64,000 nt of DNA from Sanguibacter gelidistatuariae. GTDB taxonomy: Bacteria; Actinomycetota; Actinomycetes; Actinomycetales; Cellulomonadaceae. Below the pieces are notes generated by a model. The model made no database searches. It was not told the DNA's origin and saw only the letters and a list, made by a program, of their open reading frames with translations. The position numbers were made by a program, and so were the translations under genes. The stretch lies in the NCBI RefSeq assembly GCF_900096585.1, contig NZ_FMYH01000003.1, positions 372,001 to 436,000 of the forward strand, in the 5' to 3' direction. Every line of letters begins with the position of its first letter. The stretch's first letter is position 1. Positions 28,477-37,696 of this stretch are shown in pieces.

Positions 28477-29322
28477 CTACCGCACGACGGTGAGATCGTC
28501 GACGGGGGTCGCGATCCGCGACGAGAGGCGGCGTTCGGTGAACACGGCCAGCCGGGTCAGAGTGAGGTTGACGACGAGGTAGATCGCGACGACGGCGACG
28601 AAGAGCGGTAGCCGAGAAGAGTCGCCGAAGAAGCTGTAGTTGTTCTTCATGACCGACAGCAGCTCCCCGTAGCCGACGATGAACCCGAGCGAGCTGTCCT
28701 TGAGCAGCACCACGAGCTGGCTGATCAGGCTCGGCAGCATGAGCTGGACAACCTGGGGCAGCTGGATGATCCGTAGGGTCTGCCCGCGGGTCAACCCGAT
28801 CGAGGTCCCGGCCTCGACCTGCCCGTGAGGGAGAGCACTGAGGCCCGCCCGCAGGATCTCCGCGATGATGGCCGCGTTGTACAAGGTCAGTCCGAAGACG
28901 ACTGCTTGGAAGGACGACAAGCCGAAGCCCAGGAGCCCGAAGAACATCATGAGGAGTACAGGCAGGCCGCGCAGCACCTCGATGACCACGACGGCGGGCC
29001 GCCTGACGATCGTGAGCCGTGAGGTGCGCAGGATCGCCAGCAGAAAGGCCAGGATCAGGGCGAGGGGCGCCGCGACCACCGCGGCCTTGAGCGTCCCGCC
29101 CAGCCCGACGACCAGCAGGGATCTCCACACGTCGGATGCGGTCTGCTGCTTGGGCGGGTCCGTCAGCACCTCCCACCGGTCGTCCAGCACACCGCGTCGG
29201 GAGAGGGACACGACGAACCACGCCACGAGTGCGAGGAGGACCACCGCGAAGGCGATCGATCCGATGCGTTCGATCCGCCGGGTCCGTGGCCCCGGGGCGT
29301 CGTAGAGGACGGAGCCGCTCAT
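28477..29322 (-). CDS. gluD: Glutamate-type amino-acid ABC transporter, permease GluD
   Basis: This is a membrane subunit of a polar amino-acid importer. The 281 residues contain a longer N-terminal region than GluC, about five membrane helices, and the EAA loop contacting the ATPase (GQVEAGTSIGLTRGQTLRII). Helices include SIAFAVVLLALVAWFVVSL and VVIEVLRGLPVLLMMFFGLL. The ATG overlaps the gluC stop by 4 bases (ATGA). Assignment to glutamate rests on the four-gene order gluA-gluB-gluC-gluD divergent from miaB, as in Corynebacterium. It is convergent with rny. Confidence 0.88.
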   Translation of the reverse strand: MSGSVLYDAPGPRTRRIERIGSIAFAVVLLALVAWFVVSLSRRGVLDDRWEVLTDPPKQQTASDVWRSLLVVGLGGTLKAAVVAAPLALILAFLLAILRTSRLTIVRRPAVVVIEVLRGLPVLLMMFFGLLGFGLSSFQAVVFGLTLYNAAIIAEILRAGLSALPHGQVEAGTSIGLTRGQTLRIIQLPQVVQLMLPSLISQLVVLLKDSSLGFIVGYGELLSVMKNNYSFFGDSSRLPLFVAVVAIYLVVNLTLTRLAVFTERRLSSRIATPVDDLTVVR

Positions 29323-29969
29323 CGGCTGAACACCACCCGTCGTTCGATGGCCCCGGCGGCCAGGCCGGCCGGGATGGTGATGACGAGATAGCAGACCGCG
29401 ATCCCGCCGAGCAGGAGGAGGACGTCGGAGGGGTTGTCCCGGGCGAGCGCTCGCCCGGTCGACGTGAGCTCGACGACCGCGAAGCCCGCCGCGACCGAGG
29501 TGTTCTTCGTCAGGGCGATGAGGACGTTGATGAGCGGCGGCACCACGCTGCGCAGAGCCTGAGGCAGGACGACCAGGCGCAGGGTGGACACCGTGCCCAG
29601 GCCGATCGCGCGGGCGGCCTCGGCCTGCCCGGCGCTGACGCTGTTGATCCCCGACCGGACTGCCTCGCAGACGAAGGCCGAGGTGTACGTGGTCAGTGCG
29701 ATGATCGCGGGGACCTTTCCCAGCGGCAGCACGAACCCGAGGGTGGGCAGCACGAACACGTAGAAGATGAAGACAAGGGTGAGCGGGGTGTTGCGGACCG
29801 TCTCGACGTATACGGTCGCCACGACCCGCAGGCTTCGCAGCGGCGCAACGCGCAGCGCTGCCAGCACGGTGCCCAGGACGAGGGACAGCGCGCCCGAGAC
29901 GACCGCGAGGAGCAGCGTCATCTGGAAGCCGTCGATGAACCTCGGCATCGACGAGACGAGTGCGTCCAC
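29319..29969 (-). CDS. gluC: Glutamate-type amino-acid ABC transporter, permease GluC
   Basis: This is the second permease of the importer. The 216 residues include TVRNTPLTLVFIFYVFVLPT, the HisMQ-family region before the loop, and the EAA motif AGQAEAARAIGLGTVSTLRL. I chose the GTG at 29969 because AGGGAGGG lies just upstream. An in-frame start at 30002 would add 11 residues and has no comparable site. It overlaps gluD by 4 bases. A 126-bp gap with a GATC-containing tandem repeat separates it from gluB. Confidence 0.88.
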   Translation of the reverse strand: MDALVSSMPRFIDGFQMTLLLAVVSGALSLVLGTVLAALRVAPLRSLRVVATVYVETVRNTPLTLVFIFYVFVLPTLGFVLPLGKVPAIIALTTYTSAFVCEAVRSGINSVSAGQAEAARAIGLGTVSTLRLVVLPQALRSVVPPLINVLIALTKNTSVAAGFAVVELTSTGRALARDNPSDVLLLLGGIAVCYLVITIPAGLAAGAIERRVVFSR

Positions 29970-30033
29970 GTGCCCTCCCTTCGTGGTGAGTACCCGGTGC
30001 AACGGCCGCCGTGACGAACGGCGACCGCTGCCG

Positions 30034-30074
30034 GCCAGGTGTGATCAAGCCAGGTGATCAAGCCAGGTGATCAA
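30034..30074. repeat. 13-bp tandem repeat between gluB and gluC
   Basis: Three tandem copies of GCCAGGTGATCAA are present, the first with a 2-bp insertion: 30034-30048 (GCCAGGTGTGATCAA), 30049-30061 and 30062-30074. Two more GATC sites follow at once. Each repeat contains TGATCA. The repeat lies in the only large gap of the transporter operon apart from that between gluA and gluB. Confidence 0.85.
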
Positions 30075-30095
30075 GCGGGGCGTGATCAGATCGGA

Positions 30096-30971
30096 TCAGT
30101 ACCGGTTGACCGCGGGCGGGGTGGGCGTCGGTAGGACCGTGCCTGCCGTGTCCTCCCATGCGGTGGTCCAGCGACCGTCGGTGAACGACGCCTCGAGGGT
30201 GTCGTTGATGAAGGCTCGGAAGTCGTCGTCGCCCTTCTTCAGGCCGATGCCGTACGGCTCCTCGGTGAACTGCTCACCGGCGATCTTGAAGTCGTCAGGG
30301 CTTTCCGATACGTACCCCGCGAGGATCACGTTGTCCGTGGTCACCGCGTCGACCTGGCCGTTGCGCAGCGGGTCGAGGCAGTCGGTGTACTGGGCGAAGA
30401 CGACCAGCTCGGTATCGGGGAAGTTCTCCTCGATGTTCTTCGCGGGGGTCGACCCGTCAGCCGAGCACACCTTCTTACCGGCGAGGTCGTCGGAGGACGC
30501 GATCGAGGTCTCGTCCGCGCGCACCATGAGGGACTGGCCGGCGACGTAGTACGGACCGGCGAAGTCCACAACCTCCTTGCGCTTGTCGTTGATCGTGTAC
30601 GTGGCCACGACGATGTCAACCTGGCCGTCCTGGATGAAGGACTCGCGGTTCTGGGACACCGTCTCCTTCCAGGTGATGTCCTCCGGCGCGATCCCGAGCT
30701 CGGCGGCGATGATCTTCGCGATTTCGACGTCGAAACCGACTGGGGTGCCATCCGGTCCGACCAGCCCGAACAGTGGTTGGTCGAACTTCGTCCCGACGAT
30801 GATCGTCCCCTGGTCAGCGAGGCGGGCCATCGTGCTCCCGGCAGGGAAGGCGCTCGCGTCCACGCTCGGGGTGGTCGGCGTGTCCTCCTTCTTGTCGTCG
30901 CTGCAGCTGGCCAGCAGCAGGGCGGCCGTGGCGGCGATGGCGACGAGCGCGGTTCTGGATGTTCGCAACAT
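30096..30971 (-). CDS. gluB: Glutamate-type amino-acid ABC transporter, substrate-binding lipoprotein GluB
   Basis: GluB is the extracytoplasmic solute-binding protein. The 291 residues start with a lipoprotein signal (RTALVAIAATAALLLASCSD, lipobox LASC, with the Cys at 23). The family 3 fold follows: GTIIVGTKFDQPLFGLVGPD, VGFDVEIAKIIAAELG, and TYTINDKRKEVVDFAGPYY with its substrate Arg/Asp residues. Two additional Cys residues (VCSADGS and TDCLDPL) could form a disulphide. Glutamate specificity is inferred from operon order. Confidence 0.9.
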   Translation of the reverse strand: MLRTSRTALVAIAATAALLLASCSDDKKEDTPTTPSVDASAFPAGSTMARLADQGTIIVGTKFDQPLFGLVGPDGTPVGFDVEIAKIIAAELGIAPEDITWKETVSQNRESFIQDGQVDIVVATYTINDKRKEVVDFAGPYYVAGQSLMVRADETSIASSDDLAGKKVCSADGSTPAKNIEENFPDTELVVFAQYTDCLDPLRNGQVDAVTTDNVILAGYVSESPDDFKIAGEQFTEEPYGIGLKKGDDDFRAFINDTLEASFTDGRWTTAWEDTAGTVLPTPTPPAVNRY

Positions 30972-31079
30972 GGTCTTCTCCTTCGGTTCACGGCTGGCTG
31001 GGCCGTCGTGGGTGGCGCGAAGCCGGTCGGTGGGTGCTCCAGGGCTGTCGGTGGGCGGTCGGCTGAATGGAGAGTGGGA

Positions 31080-31859
31080 TCAGTGGAAGAGGATCTTGGA
31101 CAGGAAGTCCCGTGCCCGGTCGGAGGACGGGGCGGTGAAGAACTGCTCGGGCTCGGCCTCTTCGAGGACCTGGCCGTCGGACATGAACACGACGCGGTCC
31201 GCGGCCTTGCGGGCGAAGCCCATCTCATGGGTGACGACGATCATCGTCATTCCCTCGGTCGCGAGACCGACCATGACGTCCAGGACCTCGGTGATCATCT
31301 CTGGGTCCAAGGCTGAGGTGGGCTCATCGAAGAGCATGACCTTGGGGTGCATGGCCAGCGCGCGGGCGATCGCGACCCGCTGCTGCTGGCCGCCGGAGAG
31401 CTGGGCGGGCATCTTGTTCGCCTGCGAGTCGACGCCTACCCGTCTGAGCAGCGTCATCGCAAGCTCCTTCGCCTCCGCGGAACGCATCTTCTTGACCTTG
31501 ATCGGGCCGAGGGTCACGTTCTGCAGAACCGTCTTGTGGGCGAAGAGGTTGAAGGACTGGAACACCATGCCGACGTCGGCCCGCAGCTGGGCGAGGGCCT
31601 TGCCCTCCTCGGGGAGCACCCGGCCGTCCACCTCGATGGTTCCGGAGTCGATCGTCTCCAGGCGGTTGATGGCCCGGCAGAGCGTGGACTTTCCCGAGCC
31701 GGAAGGGCCGATGACCACAACCACCTCGCCCTGGCTCACCGTGAGGTTGATGTTGTTGAGAACGTGCAGCTCTCCGAAGTGCTTGTTGACGTCCGTGAGC
31801 CGCACGAGCGCGCGCCGGGCACCGATGGTGCCCGAAGTGGGTAGATTCGTGTCCTCCAT
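31080..31859 (-). CDS. gluA: Glutamate-type amino-acid ABC transporter, ATP-binding protein GluA
   Basis: This is the ATPase that drives import. The 259 residues show Walker [21 protein letters not shown] near 50-69, the Q-loop region [13 protein letters not shown], the ABC signature [16 protein letters not shown] and Walker [15 protein letters not shown], then the switch His in [16 protein letters not shown] (31866-31871 on the minus strand) lies 6 bases before the ATG, consistent with a leaderless operon promoter. It heads gluABCD and is divergent from miaB. Confidence 0.94.
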   Translation of the reverse strand: MEDTNLPTSGTIGARRALVRLTDVNKHFGELHVLNNINLTVSQGEVVVVIGPSGSGKSTLCRAINRLETIDSGTIEVDGRVLPEEGKALAQLRADVGMVFQSFNLFAHKTVLQNVTLGPIKVKKMRSAEAKELAMTLLRRVGVDSQANKMPAQLSGGQQQRVAIARALAMHPKVMLFDEPTSALDPEMITEVLDVMVGLATEGMTMIVVTHEMGFARKAADRVVFMSDGQVLEEAEPEQFFTAPSSDRARDFLSKILFH

Positions 31860-31993
31860 CTGTCGAACGTAGGTGACCGGTGAGGCATCGGCGAGTCCTA
31901 ACGGTCTCGGTCCCGTAACGACCGGACCCTGAGGTCACGGCGCTGACCGCCCGGCTCGTCACGTCCTCGTCGATGAGACGTATCCTTGTGCCG

Positions 31994-33724
31994 ATGTCTG
32001 CGAACCTCGTGCCCCCCGCCGCCCTGCCCGTGCTGGACCTCCCGGCGACCGCCTTGGCGCCCGTCCCTGGTGGCGTGGGCGACGCCGACGCGCCCCGCAC
32101 CTATCTGGTGCGCACGCTCGGCTGCCAGATGAACGTCCACGACTCCGAGCGCATGGCCGGGATGCTCGAGCAGGCCGGGTACCGCAAGGCGACCGACGCG
32201 GACGCCGCACGCTATGAGGCCGACGTCGTGGTGATCAACACGTGCGCGGTCCGGGAGAACGCCTCGACGAAGCTCTACGGAAACCTGGGCCAGCTCGCCG
32301 CGCTCAAGAACCGCCGCGAGGGCATGCAGATCGCGGTCGGCGGCTGCCTCGCGCAGAAGGACCGCTCGGGGATCGTCGACCGCGCCCCGTGGGTCGACGT
32401 GGTCTTCGGCACGCACAACCTCGACGCCCTCCCGGTGCTGCTCGAGCGGGCCCGGCACAACGAGGCCGCGCAGGTCGAGATCGCGGAGTCGCTGCAGGTC
32501 TTCCCGTCCACCCTGCCCACCCGGCGGGAGTCGGTCTACGCCGGCTGGGTCTCGATCAGCGTCGGCTGCAACAACACGTGCACCTTCTGCATCGTCCCGC
32601 ACCTGCGCGGCAAGGAACGCGACCGTCGGCCGGGGCAGATCCTCGCCGAGATCGAGGCGCTCGTCGCCGAGGGCGCGATCGAGGTGACGCTGCTCGGCCA
32701 GAACGTCAACAGCTACGGCGTCGAGTTCGGCGACCGCGGTGCCTTCGCCAAGCTGCTGCGCGCCTGCGGGGAGATCGACGGCCTCGAGCGCGTGCGCTTC
32801 ACCTCCCCGCACCCTGCGGCCTTCACCGACGACGTCATCGACGCGATGGCGCAGACCCCCAACGTCATGCCGCAGCTGCACATGCCGCTCCAGGCCGGCT
32901 CGGACCGCATCCTGCGGGCCATGCGCCGGTCCTACCGCTCGGACAAGTTCCTCGGCATCCTCGACCGGGTCCGCGCCGTCATGCCCGACGCCGCGATCAC
33001 GACCGACCTCATCGTCGGCTTCCCCGGTGAGACCGAGGAAGACTTCGCCGAGACCCTGCGGGTCGTCGAGGCGAGCCGCTTCGCCTCGGCCTTCACCTTC
33101 CAGTACTCCCAGCGTCCCGGGACCCCGGCGGCCACCCTGCCCGACCAGCTCCCCAAAGAGGTTGTCCAGGAGCGTTACGTACGCCTCATGGCCCTCCAGG
33201 ACGCGATCTCCGCGCAGGAGAGCGCGCGGCAGGTGGGACGCACGGTCGAGGTCCTCATCACCGACGGCGCCGGACGCAAGGACGGGGCGACGCATCGCCT
33301 CACCGGGCGCGCGGCCGACAACAGGCTCGTGCACCTCGCCCTGCCGGCCCACCTCACCTCGACCCTCGGCCGCGACGACGTCGCCGGCGGTGACCGCTCA
33401 GGCGGCGATCTGCCCGACGCCGTGGCAGCCGGCGACCCGCGCCTCGCGGACCGGCTGGACGACCAGCTGCCCCGGCCGGGCGACGTCGTCACGGTCCAGG
33501 TCACCCATTCCGCGCCTTACCACCTGGTCGCCGATTCCGCCCTCTCCGCCGGCCCAGCCCAGGCCGTGTACGCGGTGCGCCGCACACGGTCCGGGGACGC
33601 CTGGGTGCAGCGGGAGAAGGCACGCGCGGGCCTGGGTGAGGAGGAGCACAGTCACGGAACACAGCCGTCGCCGGTGCCCGGGGCGCCGGTCGAGCTCGGA
33701 CTGCCGACGATCCGGCGGGCCTAG
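31994..33724 (+). CDS. miaB: tRNA-2-methylthio-N6-dimethylallyladenosine synthase
   Basis: MiaB is a radical SAM enzyme that adds the methylthio group to i6A37 of tRNA; MiaA, encoded at 40254, makes the i6A substrate. The 576-residue protein has the N-terminal cluster Cys residues ([34 protein letters not shown]), the radical SAM C-x3-C-x2-C in [12 protein letters not shown] near 191, and a C-terminal TRAM domain. That domain carries an extra Asp/Gly-rich insert ([14 protein letters not shown]). ATG 31994 is chosen since TATCCT (31981-31986) ends 7 bases upstream. An earlier in-frame ATG is at 31973. Confidence 0.95.
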   Translation: MSANLVPPAALPVLDLPATALAPVPGGVGDADAPRTYLVRTLGCQMNVHDSERMAGMLEQAGYRKATDADAARYEADVVVINTCAVRENASTKLYGNLGQLAALKNRREGMQIAVGGCLAQKDRSGIVDRAPWVDVVFGTHNLDALPVLLERARHNEAAQVEIAESLQVFPSTLPTRRESVYAGWVSISVGCNNTCTFCIVPHLRGKERDRRPGQILAEIEALVAEGAIEVTLLGQNVNSYGVEFGDRGAFAKLLRACGEIDGLERVRFTSPHPAAFTDDVIDAMAQTPNVMPQLHMPLQAGSDRILRAMRRSYRSDKFLGILDRVRAVMPDAAITTDLIVGFPGETEEDFAETLRVVEASRFASAFTFQYSQRPGTPAATLPDQLPKEVVQERYVRLMALQDAISAQESARQVGRTVEVLITDGAGRKDGATHRLTGRAADNRLVHLALPAHLTSTLGRDDVAGGDRSGGDLPDAVAAGDPRLADRLDDQLPRPGDVVTVQVTHSAPYHLVADSALSAGPAQAVYAVRRTRSGDAWVQREKARAGLGEEEHSHGTQPSPVPGAPVELGLPTIRRA

Positions 33725-33727
33725 CGC

Positions 33728-33745
33728 GGGCCTAGATCGAGGCCC
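33728..33745. terminator. Possible weak terminator between miaB and ybjN-like gene
   Basis: GGGCCT (33728-33733) and AGGCCC (33740-33745) can pair around AGATCG in the 35-bp gap between convergent genes. The stem is only 6 bp and has no T-tract. Confidence 0.35.
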
Positions 33746-33759
33746 AGCTCGAGCGACCG

Positions 33760-34317
33760 TCAGCCGTCCCCGAACGCACCGTTGTCGTCCATGCCCTCAA
33801 GGTCGTCCGGGTCCTCGGGGGGGAGCAGCGCCGAGACGGACGTGAAGAGCTGGATCGAGGTCCCCAGGCCGCAGGCGACCATCTGCTCGAGCTGATTCTT
33901 CGTCGCGCCCGGGCCGAAGTCCACCGACACCTCGGTGTAGAGCGCGAGCCCGGCGGGCTCAGCGCGCAGGTAGGCCTTGGGCCAGATCCGTTCGCGGTTC
34001 CAGTCGTTGATGATCTGCAGGACGGCGAGGCGACCGGAGTCGGCGAGCGGGCGGTGCCACCGGCCGCGGACCTGCAGGATCTCGTGCTGGGTGCCCAGCA
34101 GCAGGAACCAGAAGCGGTTGCCGTCCCAGGTCCCGGTGATGTCGTCGTCGTCATCGAGGCGGAAGGTGTAGCCGCGGCGGGTGAGGTAGGCGCCCACCCG
34201 GTCCCGGGTGAGCGGGGTCGGTAGCTCGGTGGGGATGTGCACGGCCGTGTCGGGGGCTGAACCTGTTCCCTTCGCGAGGATCCGGGCGAGCCACGGCGCG
34301 CGTTGGCGGGCGCTCAT
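33760..34317 (-). CDS. YbjN domain-containing protein (copy 1)
   Basis: The 185-residue protein carries a YbjN domain, which has a type III secretion chaperone-like alpha/beta fold in known structures; its molecular role is unclear. Conserved signatures seen here are DDITGTWDGNRFWFLLLG, EILQVRGRWHRP, IINDWNRERIWPKAYLRAEP and LYTEVSVDFGPGATKNQLEQ. The ATG 34317 overlaps the stop of the preceding copy by 4 bases. In this copy, the acidic DxDGD turn of the other two is replaced by LDDDDDITG. The tail is acidic (EDPDDLEGMDDNG). Confidence 0.85.
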   Translation of the reverse strand: MSARQRAPWLARILAKGTGSAPDTAVHIPTELPTPLTRDRVGAYLTRRGYTFRLDDDDDITGTWDGNRFWFLLLGTQHEILQVRGRWHRPLADSGRLAVLQIINDWNRERIWPKAYLRAEPAGLALYTEVSVDFGPGATKNQLEQMVACGLGTSIQLFTSVSALLPPEDPDDLEGMDDNGAFGDG

Positions 34318-34928
34318 GGTGCCACCCGCGCGGGGTCGGGGTAGAGGGCATCGAGGGCGTCGAAGAGCATCGCGCCGGTGCTGAGCCCGCACGTGAGGAC
34401 CTGGTCGAGCTGTTCGTCGTTGGCGCCGTGCTCGAAGTCGACCGACACCTCGCCGTAGACCTGGATCATGCCGTTGTCACGGACCCGGAAGTACGCCTTG
34501 GGCCAGATCCGGTCGGTGTTCCACTCGTTGCAGAACTCGAGGACCTCCTCGATCCGGTCGATCGTGATCTCGCGGTTCCACTGACCGCGGACCTGGAGGA
34601 TCTCTCGCTCGCCGCCGAAGAGCAGGAAATAGTACAGCCGTGAGTGCCACAGGCCGCCGATGTCCCCGTCGGAGTCGATGAAGTAGGAGTACCCGTAGTC
34701 GCCGATCCAGTCGACGATCCTGGCCATCGTGAGCGGACCCGGCGCGTGGCTGGTGTCGGTGTCGGCGATGGTGAGCCCGCCGAGCTTGTCGACGATCATC
34801 GCCTCGACATCGCCCCCGGTCTGGGGAAGCGACTGGGCTCCCGGGTGACCCGCGGTCGCTCCATGCGTGGCGCGGCTGGGACCGGTCTCGTCAGCCGTGC
34901 GGCGCCAGCGATCTCTGAAGAACCCCAT
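34314..34928 (-). CDS. YbjN domain-containing protein (copy 2)
   Basis: The 204-residue protein starts MGFFRDRWRR, has a low-complexity stretch to about 60, and then a YbjN domain. Its signatures match copies 1 and 3: DSDGDIGGLWHSRLYYFLLF, EREILQVRGQWNRE, CNEWNTDRIWPKAYFRV and VYGEVSVDFEHGANDEQLDQ. ATG 34928 is chosen because TAGGCT lies 7 bases upstream on the minus strand, a leaderless pattern. The MGFF start is shared with copy 3. Copy 1 overlaps its stop, so the pair is probably translated together. Confidence 0.85.
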   Translation of the reverse strand: MGFFRDRWRRTADETGPSRATHGATAGHPGAQSLPQTGGDVEAMIVDKLGGLTIADTDTSHAPGPLTMARIVDWIGDYGYSYFIDSDGDIGGLWHSRLYYFLLFGGEREILQVRGQWNREITIDRIEEVLEFCNEWNTDRIWPKAYFRVRDNGMIQVYGEVSVDFEHGANDEQLDQVLTCGLSTGAMLFDALDALYPDPARVAP

Positions 34929-35012
34929 GCGAGCCAGCCTACCGTTGCCGCTGCCCGGTCGCCGTACGGTCACCCAGCGGGCTCGGCGGCCGTGATCGGT
35001 TACCGTGGGGCT

Positions 35013-35660
35013 GTGCCAGCCTCAGCGACAGTCACCGTGCAACGACATGAGATGAGCCTGGCACTGCTGCCCGGCGTGACCGGCCGCCACGACGTCTTCG
35101 CCGACCGGCGCGGTGAGCTGGTGGGGTTGTTGCGACAGGCGCTCGAGAAGTGCCTGACGCCGGGGAGCACCGTCACGGTGGTCGCACCGGCCCTGGTCTC
35201 CCGCACGACGACGACGGCGCAGCCCGACCTCGGTGCGATCGGCTACGCCGCCCCGCAGGACCTGGCCGGCGAACCGGTCCTGCCCCACGAGACCGGCCTG
35301 CCGTGCGAGCTGCCCCGGACCTACGAGCCGCCCCGGTCCTACGAGACAGCCCTGCACGTGACGGCCTCGGCTGCGGTGACACTCCTGCGCCTGGCCGGCT
35401 GGGCTGGGGGGATCACGACCCACGAGATCGGCGCGGGCCGTGCGGTCCTGGCCCGGACGCTGACCGCGCCGGACACCGCGCCAGACAGCATGGGCGGTCT
35501 TCCGATGGGCACCGTATCGCACCTCGTGGTCTTCGCCTGTGCGACGCCGGACGGTGCGCTCCCTGCAGGAGCCTCCGAGGTGCTCGCCGAGGCTGAGCGG
35601 CAGGCCCATGCCCTCCACCGCGAGGTCGTCACCGCCCTCAAGACCTCTGAGCTGTCCTAG
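35013..35660 (+). CDS. Protein of unknown function in the YbjN/HSP90 cluster
   Basis: I do not recognise this 215-residue protein. It is rich in Ala, Thr and Leu with no membrane span. The middle has a repeat-like LPRTYEPPRSYETA. The C-terminal half has VTLLRLAGWAGGITTHEIG and SHLVVFACATPDG before a helical end (EVLAEAERQAHALHREVVTA). The GTG 35013 has TACCGT (35001-35006) 6 bases before it, the same element and spacing as miaA. It is divergent from YbjN copy 2, and its TAG stop shares CTAG with the stop of the convergent TPR gene. Confidence 0.72.
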   Translation: MPASATVTVQRHEMSLALLPGVTGRHDVFADRRGELVGLLRQALEKCLTPGSTVTVVAPALVSRTTTTAQPDLGAIGYAAPQDLAGEPVLPHETGLPCELPRTYEPPRSYETALHVTASAAVTLLRLAGWAGGITTHEIGAGRAVLARTLTAPDTAPDSMGGLPMGTVSHLVVFACATPDGALPAGASEVLAEAERQAHALHREVVTALKTSELS

Positions 35661-37696
35661 CCCGCCAGGCCCTTGACAAGGGTGGCGGCCTCGTCTGCGC
35701 GCCCCAGGTCGGTGAGCGCCTGGATGAGGAGACCTGTGACCTCGACCCGGTTGTCTCGCGCCCGGATCTGGGCGAAGCCCTCGACCGCGGACTCGAGGAA
35801 CCACACGGCATCCGCCGGGCGCCCCGACCCCTGCTCGACCGTGCCGGCGAGCCAGAAGGCGTGCGAAGCGTCACCGATCAGGTCATGGGCCGCGAATGCC
35901 TCCGCGGCCCGCCGGGCGTCGGTGACCGCGGCCGGACCGTTCCCGTTCGAGGCGTGGACGCGGGCTCGGGTGTCGAGCAGGTGGGCCCGTTCGACGGCGA
36001 CGACGCGTACCTGCTGCGCGAGTCGCGCGGCGTCGGGTGGTGGGGGACCGTCGGGCCGGCCTGCGGCGTCGTCACGTCCGGCGTCGTCGGGAGCGTGCTG
36101 CTCACGCCCCGCTCGGTCGTGCCCGGCTCCGTCGTGCGCTGTCACAGCGAGGGCGTGGCCGGACTCGGCCGCCTCGAGAGCCGTGGTGAGGAGATCCGTG
36201 GCGCGTGACGACGCATCGGTGGAGCTGAGCAGGCGCGCGGCCATCCGGGCGACGGGGCCGATGTACTCGATGGCCGTCCCCGCAGAGAACAGCAGCGACA
36301 GCGCGGCGTCGGCCGTCGCGGCCGCACCGTCGAGGTCGCCGAGGCGGTCGCTCAGCGCGGCGGCCTCGGCCAGCGCGAAGCCTCCGGCCTCGTTCTCACC
36401 GGCCGCTGTGAAGGCCGCGCTGGCCTGGGCATAGAGCCGGGCGGCGGTCACCGGGTCCTCGTCCGCCATGCGTTCGGCCTGGTCGACGAGTGCATCCGGA
36501 CCGATGCCCACATGTGGCTGAAGCCCCGAGGTGTGGCCGCCCGCAGGCGCGCCGGCCGCGCCCTGTGTGCCAGGACCGGCAGCGGCCGCGCCAGCGCCAC
36601 CCAGCACCGTGAGGTTGACCGGCAGCCGGACGTGGCTGCCCGACCACGCCCGCAGCGTCCGGTCGGTCATCGCTGAGGTGCCGCCGCGCCGGTCGAAGTC
36701 GGCGGCGAGGGAGAGAGCCTGATCACGCATCCAGTCGTCGAGCTCGCCGATCGTCGTGGCGGGCACGTCGTCGAGAGAGATCGGTGTCGTGACGTCGTCG
36801 GCGCGCAGCGCGGCCACCCCGACTCCCGCGGTCGTCAGGAAGGACCAGCGTCCCTGCGGCGACTCGGTGCGCGTCAGGAGCTTCTGGTACCGGACGAGGA
36901 AGCGCAGGGCGGTGGTCGTGTTGGCTGTGCGGGCGAGGAACTGGATGTGACGACCGTGCGCGCCGCACATCTCCCCGGACGTGTCCAGGGTCGCCAGGCC
37001 GCGCCGGTGCGCGCGGGCTGCGCCGTCGGCGTCGCCCACCTCGAGGTAGGCGAGCTGCAGCTGGGAGAGCATGTCTGCCGGCTCTGTGCGGCACTCCTCG
37101 CCGGCCTCCTGGGCGTTCTCCAGCAGCCGGATGCCCTCCGCGTAGCGCCCCTCCTCGAAGAGGTAGGCGGTCCGGTCGCCCGGCTCGCACGCGGGGCACT
37201 GGGAGAAGTCGTCACGCTCGGTCGTCACCCACTCCTCGTAGCGGGCGGGCAGCTCGGCGTCTCCAAGCAGGTGGTGCCACTCGAATGTCAGGTGGTTGAC
37301 GGCGCTCAGCCCGTTCCCGGCAAGCCGGTAGCGCCGCTCCATGTCCTCGATCGTCGCCTGGATCTGCGCGGCCGGGATGCTCGGGTAGCTCATGAGGTTG
37401 GAGACCATCCACTTGAACGACCAGAACAACGAGTGCACGTCCTGGGCGTCGAAGAGCTCGGGGCGCTCGTCCCACAGCCGCACAGACCGGGTGAACGGCA
37501 GGTAGGCCTTCTCGACCTCCTCGCTGAAGGCGTACGACTCCACGAGGGAGAACAGTGCGAAGGCGACAGCTCCCTCCGGGCCCTGGGCGCCGACCTCACG
37601 CGCGAGCTCGGCGGCGACCTCGTTGCGGGCGAGGCCGAAGGGCATCTCCCGCACGCGCATGATCGCCTGGTTGGCCTCGTCGATCGAACGGGTCAT
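35657..37696 (-). CDS. TPR-repeat protein downstream of the HSP90-like gene
   Basis: The 679-residue protein is almost wholly helical and Ala-rich with TPR-like pairs (LQLAYLEVGDADGAARAHRR; AERMADEDPVTAARLYAQAS; ALAEAAALSDRLGDLDGAAA), typical of scaffolds or co-chaperones. A Cys pair QCPACEPGD lies near 165-175 and might bind a metal. No catalytic motif is seen. The ATG 37696 overlaps the HSP90 stop by 4 bases, so both should be made together. A frame reaching back to 38662 is a shadow of the HSP90 gene. The pairing suggests, as inference, a client-binding or adaptor role. Confidence 0.85.
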   Translation of the reverse strand: MTRSIDEANQAIMRVREMPFGLARNEVAAELAREVGAQGPEGAVAFALFSLVESYAFSEEVEKAYLPFTRSVRLWDERPELFDAQDVHSLFWSFKWMVSNLMSYPSIPAAQIQATIEDMERRYRLAGNGLSAVNHLTFEWHHLLGDAELPARYEEWVTTERDDFSQCPACEPGDRTAYLFEEGRYAEGIRLLENAQEAGEECRTEPADMLSQLQLAYLEVGDADGAARAHRRGLATLDTSGEMCGAHGRHIQFLARTANTTTALRFLVRYQKLLTRTESPQGRWSFLTTAGVGVAALRADDVTTPISLDDVPATTIGELDDWMRDQALSLAADFDRRGGTSAMTDRTLRAWSGSHVRLPVNLTVLGGAGAAAAGPGTQGAAGAPAGGHTSGLQPHVGIGPDALVDQAERMADEDPVTAARLYAQASAAFTAAGENEAGGFALAEAAALSDRLGDLDGAAATADAALSLLFSAGTAIEYIGPVARMAARLLSSTDASSRATDLLTTALEAAESGHALAVTAHDGAGHDRAGREQHAPDDAGRDDAAGRPDGPPPPDAARLAQQVRVVAVERAHLLDTRARVHASNGNGPAAVTDARRAAEAFAAHDLIGDASHAFWLAGTVEQGSGRPADAVWFLESAVEGFAQIRARDNRVEVTGLLIQALTDLGRADEAATLVKGLAG

